Shown one piece after another: positions 60,919 through 64,000 of a DNA stretch of 64,000 nt (within the stretch, counting starts at the first letter, position 1; every line of letters starts with the position of its first letter). The stretch is taken from contig NZ_JANDMF010000006.1 of assembly GCF_031626875.1 (NCBI RefSeq), forward strand, positions 80,458 to 144,457, written 5' to 3'. The DNA is from Clostridium sp031626875. GTDB taxonomy: Bacteria; Bacillota; Clostridia; Clostridiales; Clostridiaceae. Both the position numbers and the translations under genes were made by a program. The notes below the pieces were generated by a model. It saw nothing but the letters and a program-made list of their open reading frames with translations. It made no database searches and was not told the origin of the DNA.

Positions 60919-63753
60919 TTAATTAACAACTACTTTAATTTCTCCAAGTTTTTTATCTAACTCATCCAACATATCACTTGATACAGAAAAAAATGGCATA
61001 TAGGATAATTCCCTTAAAGACTTATCTCCTACTTTTCCAACCATATGATCTTCAAGCATTACAGGCAACCCTTTAATTAATATGTCTTTAGTTTCTTTAT
61101 TTTTTACCAATTCCTCATAACTAAATTCAGTGTTATAGTACTTAACATAAGGAACTTCAGGTATATAATTAAATTCATATACTCCACTATTTAGTTCTAT
61201 CACTACATTTTCATTAACTTCCCTTGAACATAATTTTGTATCTTTTAATAAATTACCATTTACTTTTACCTTTTCTAATTTTGCATTCGGTAATACAAGT
61301 GTTGCTGATGAATTAAATGGAATATTAAATTTAAAGTTTAAGTTCCCCTCTTCACTTATTTTCCATTGACTTTCATATAATCCAGCTGCCGAGTTATAAG
61401 ATGCCTTTGCATACTTTAGTCTATAATCTGGCATTGGTGCTAATTTAACATGTTTAAACCCAGGCTTATCTTCTACTGGATTTATTCCTGCCATATATCT
61501 ATACATCCATTCCACAATAGACCCATAAGAATAGTGATTTAGTGAATTCATATCTGTTCCACTTATCCTTCCATCTGAAAGTACAGAATTCCAACGCTCC
61601 CAGATAGTTGTTGCCCCCATTGTTACTGCATAAAGCCAACTTGGATAATCCTTGTTTAACAAAAGAGTATATGCTAAATCATTACATCCCTTTTCTGATA
61701 GTGCTTTACAAAGATAAGGTGTTCCTATAAAACCTGTCTTTAAATGATTTTTATCTGCTTTAAACCTTTCACGAGTGTCTGATATAACTCTTTCCATTTT
61801 CCCCTCTGGAACTAAATCCATATATAGAGCAAGTATATAGGCTGTTTGGTTTTTAAGAGATAAGCGTCCTGTTTGAGTGAAATATTCTTCTCTTATAGCT
61901 TCTCTAATTTCATTGGATAATTCATTATATTCCTTAAATAAATTCTTTTTTCCAATTACCTTTGCTGCCTTTGCAACAATTGAAGAGGAATAATAGTAGT
62001 ATGCAGATGCTATAAAACCTGTTTCTGTTCCTCCTGCAAAACTCTGTGGATTTTCTCCATCAAGAGCAAGCCAATCTCCCAATTGAAAGCCTGTTAGCCA
62101 AAGCCTTCTTGAGCCTGAATTTTCATCTTCTCTTCTTATATAATCTACCCAGCCTTTCATACTTTCAAACTGTTGCTCTAATATTCTCTTATCACCATAT
62201 TGAAGATATAGAGTCCAAGGTATTATTGTGGCTACATCTGACCAACCACTGGCACAACCATCACCAGTAGAAGCTACAGGTACAATATTAGGTACAAGTC
62301 CTCCTCTATCTTTTTGTTCCTGTGCTATATCATATACATACTTATTAAAGAAAGCAAAAGTATCCATATTAAAGCTTGCTGTCCCTGAAAAAACTTGTGC
62401 ATCTCCAGTCCATCCTAAGCGTTCATCTCTTTGAGGGCAATCTGTTGGGACATCTAAAAAGTTTCCTTTTTGTCCCCATAGTGCATTTAGGAATAATCTA
62501 TTTACTAATGGATTACTTGTTTCTATGTGACCAGTTAACTCCATGTCTGAATAAAGAACACACCCTGTAAAGTCATTTAAGTTTATTGCACCATACCATC
62601 CATTTACCTTTACATATCTAAATCCATAGTAAGTAAAATGAGGTCTTACTAAAGCTTCTTCGCCATCTGAAATATAAGTAAATTCTGCTTTAGCACTTTG
62701 TAAATTTTCTCTATAGAAATTACCATCTTGAAGGATTTCCCCATATTGTAGCGTTATTTCACTTCCTTTTGGAGCTTTAGCTTTAAACTCAATCCATCCA
62801 ACCATATTTTGCCCTAAGTCAAGTACAGTTTCCCCTGCTAAAGTTTTAATTACCTCAATTGGTTTTATCCTTTCCTTAATTTTAATAGGCAAACTTAACC
62901 TTGCTTTTAATTTTTTAAATTCAAAATTCATTTCTTTCGTTTCATATATAATTTTATTATTAAAGCTAGCATCATAAACTTCTCCATCATAAATTCCACT
63001 AAACAAAACCTTACTCTTTCTTGTTTTCCAAGTTTTATCTGAAGTTATTACAGCACCTGTTCCATCTTGATAATCTACAACTATTTCACATAATAGTGCA
63101 AATTTATTACCATATAAATTTTCTTTTCTTGAAAGACCGAAACGTCCTTTATACATACCATTTCCCAAGATAACATCTACTTTGTTGTTACCTTCCTTTA
63201 GAGTATCTGTAATATCATAGGTTTGATATTGAATCCATTTATCATATGCGTTAAAGTTTGGAGCAAGGTACTCTTCCCCTGCCTTAATCCCATTAACATC
63301 TATTTCATATAACCCTAAACCACATACATATGCTCTAGCAGATTTTATAGGCTTTTCTATGTTAAATTTTTTAGTTAATACAGGGTGAATATCGCCCTCC
63401 AAGTTTGGTGTTATCCATCTTGAGCTCCAAGGCTCATCTATTTTAGCGGTTTCAAACCAAACTGTATCACTTGTTTCTATATCTCCATTATCAGCCCATA
63501 CTTTTACGTTCCAATAGTAACGAGTTCTTGGTTTTAATGTTATTGGTAGCTCAAATGCTAGACTATCTATTTCTTCATCTTTTCCAGTATCAAATACTAT
63601 TTCCGAGAATTCTTCATCTAGTGCCACTTGAATTTGGGCTGCTACCTGCCTTTTAGCATCAGTTTCACTTGTTATAAAGGAAAGACTTGGCTTTCCTAAA
63701 TCAAATCCTAGTGGATTTACTATATGATTTGTTTTCAAATTAGTTATCTTCAT
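60919..63753 (-). CDS. GH78 alpha-L-rhamnosidase
   Basis: This is a 944-residue cytosolic glycoside hydrolase family 78 enzyme releasing L-rhamnose from rhamnogalacturonan oligomers or glycosides. Order: N-terminal beta-sandwich domains (about 1-300; DLGKPSLSFITSETDAKRQ at the start, NGMYKGRFG near 195), a catalytic (alpha/alpha)6 barrel (about 415-770) and a C-terminal beta-sandwich. Signature acidic residues are in VPTDCPQRDERLGWTGDAQVF (general acid region) and the later Glu in MGATTIWERWNSV. No signal peptide, so it acts on imported substrate. It lies between the gal operon and a probable transporter gene, tying it to pectin side-chain use. AAAGGAG precedes the ATG. Confidence 0.95.
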   Translation of the reverse strand: MKITNLKTNHIVNPLGFDLGKPSLSFITSETDAKRQVAAQIQVALDEEFSEIVFDTGKDEEIDSLAFELPITLKPRTRYYWNVKVWADNGDIETSDTVWFETAKIDEPWSSRWITPNLEGDIHPVLTKKFNIEKPIKSARAYVCGLGLYEIDVNGIKAGEEYLAPNFNAYDKWIQYQTYDITDTLKEGNNKVDVILGNGMYKGRFGLSRKENLYGNKFALLCEIVVDYQDGTGAVITSDKTWKTRKSKVLFSGIYDGEVYDASFNNKIIYETKEMNFEFKKLKARLSLPIKIKERIKPIEVIKTLAGETVLDLGQNMVGWIEFKAKAPKGSEITLQYGEILQDGNFYRENLQSAKAEFTYISDGEEALVRPHFTYYGFRYVKVNGWYGAINLNDFTGCVLYSDMELTGHIETSNPLVNRLFLNALWGQKGNFLDVPTDCPQRDERLGWTGDAQVFSGTASFNMDTFAFFNKYVYDIAQEQKDRGGLVPNIVPVASTGDGCASGWSDVATIIPWTLYLQYGDKRILEQQFESMKGWVDYIRREDENSGSRRLWLTGFQLGDWLALDGENPQSFAGGTETGFIASAYYYYSSSIVAKAAKVIGKKNLFKEYNELSNEIREAIREEYFTQTGRLSLKNQTAYILALYMDLVPEGKMERVISDTRERFKADKNHLKTGFIGTPYLCKALSEKGCNDLAYTLLLNKDYPSWLYAVTMGATTIWERWNSVLSDGRISGTDMNSLNHYSYGSIVEWMYRYMAGINPVEDKPGFKHVKLAPMPDYRLKYAKASYNSAAGLYESQWKISEEGNLNFKFNIPFNSSATLVLPNAKLEKVKVNGNLLKDTKLCSREVNENVVIELNSGVYEFNYIPEVPYVKYYNTEFSYEELVKNKETKDILIKGLPVMLEDHMVGKVGDKSLRELSYMPFFSVSSDMLDELDKKLGEIKVVVN

Positions 63754-63818
63754 TTATTTATCTCCTTTATATATCTCTATTCCATATACCTAACCATTGT
63801 ATTTTAATTGCATTTAAA

Positions 63819-63850
63819 CCTTATAAAATAAATACCTTATAAAATAAATA
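63819..63850. repeat. Tandem 16-bp direct repeat
   Basis: CCTTATAAAATAAATA occurs twice in perfect tandem at 63819-63834 and 63835-63850, just upstream of the rhamnosidase leader. Origin or role is unknown. Confidence 0.85.
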
Positions 63851-63878
63851 TAAATCTTCACAATATGTGGAGATTTAT
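63850..63878 (-). terminator. Terminator of the gene at the right edge
   Basis: ATAAATCTTCACA (63850-63862) pairs with TGTGGAGATTTAT (63866-63878) with one G-U. It lies 10 bp after the stop codon of the edge gene. The following minus-strand sequence is only moderately T-rich. Confidence 0.6.
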
Positions 63879-63887
63879 ATCTTTTTA

Positions 63888-64000
63888 TTATTCTGTAACT
63901 AATACCGATTTCTCATTTTTAGATTGCTCTAATTCAGGAATTGGGATTACAACTAGAGCTGAAAGTATTGAGAAAACTGCAAGAACTATAAAGAAGAATG
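63888..64000 (-). CDS. C-terminal end of a membrane protein, probable sugar transporter (cut by window edge)
   Basis: The last 37 codons of a gene entering from the right edge are visible. The translation FFIVLAVFSILSALVVIPIPELEQSKNEKSVLVTE (quoted in parts: FFIVLAVFSILSALVV, then IPIPELEQSKNEKS) is a single hydrophobic helix with a short charged cytosolic tail, as at the end of MFS or GPH transporters. Its place upstream of the rhamnosidase suggests uptake of rhamnosides, which is inference. The family cannot be fixed from this fragment. Confidence 0.6.
   Translation of the reverse strand, partial: FFFIVLAVFSILSALVVIPIPELEQSKNEKSVLVTE

Noticed and set aside
62046..62570. Cluster of overlapping plus-strand frames opposite the rhamnosidase gene
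   Set aside because: All are antisense to a confidently assigned GH78 gene and lack start signals.
1..64000. CRISPR arrays, tRNA/rRNA genes, insertion sequences, integrases or attachment sites
   Set aside because: None was recognised on either strand. Repeats found are short and local, and no transposase or recombinase gene is present.

Overview
The window is low-GC DNA with densely packed genes, strong GGAGG-type ribosome binding sites and T-rich hairpin terminators. Together with the gene families present (class II galT, YesM/YesN-type two-component systems, GPH sugar symporters, STPKs, ECF S components) this points to a mesophilic, saccharolytic Firmicute, most likely Clostridium sensu stricto. 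The species cannot be fixed from the sequence alone. I saw no rRNA, tRNA, CRISPR array, insertion sequence or prophage.

Left part (1-15,024): the 5' end of a malic enzyme; a MacB/LolCDE-like ABC exporter operon with two HlyD-type adaptors, one of them internally duplicated; an AI-2E family transporter with a GNAT acetyltransferase; a SIMPL-domain protein; two tandem Ser/Thr kinases (one with a single PASTA domain, one lacking it); an ECF transporter S component; an orphan sugar-type binding protein; and a berberine-bridge-like flavoenzyme with both covalent FAD ligands.

Middle (15,120-26,377): eight co-directional genes form a probable operon built around a 1628-residue DUF4132 protein, with a DUF1963/YwqG protein, a DKNYY/TPR-like protein, an SMI1/KNR4-like protein and four small unrecognised cytosolic proteins. 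This is the least explained part of the window and the best candidate for an undescribed system. An EAL/HDOD signalling protein follows.

Plant polysaccharide region (28,336-44,548 and 56,016-64,000): a secreted beta-helix protein; a GH28-CE8 fusion (polygalacturonase plus pectin methylesterase in one secreted chain); a second secreted GH28; two GH43 enzymes; a GPH symporter; and a YesN/YesM two-component system with an orphan lipoprotein binding protein. Further on come a galKETM Leloir operon, a GH78 alpha-L-rhamnosidase and the end of a membrane protein that is probably a transporter. Together these genes would demethylate and cut homogalacturonan outside the cell, import oligosaccharides, trim arabinose/xylose and rhamnose decorations, and feed galactose into glycolysis. 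The gal promoter carries three near-identical operator-like palindromes at exact 22-bp spacing.

Between these blocks (44,813-55,780) lie a bacterial PH-domain protein, a 42-codon small ORF, a GrpB-family protein, a 791-residue double isoprenyl-synthase-like protein, a TPR-like protein, a soluble chemotaxis transducer, a YczE-like membrane protein, and a lipoprotein plus secreted coiled-coil protein divergent from an OmpR-type two-component system. An 11-bp tandem repeat lies between those divergent units.
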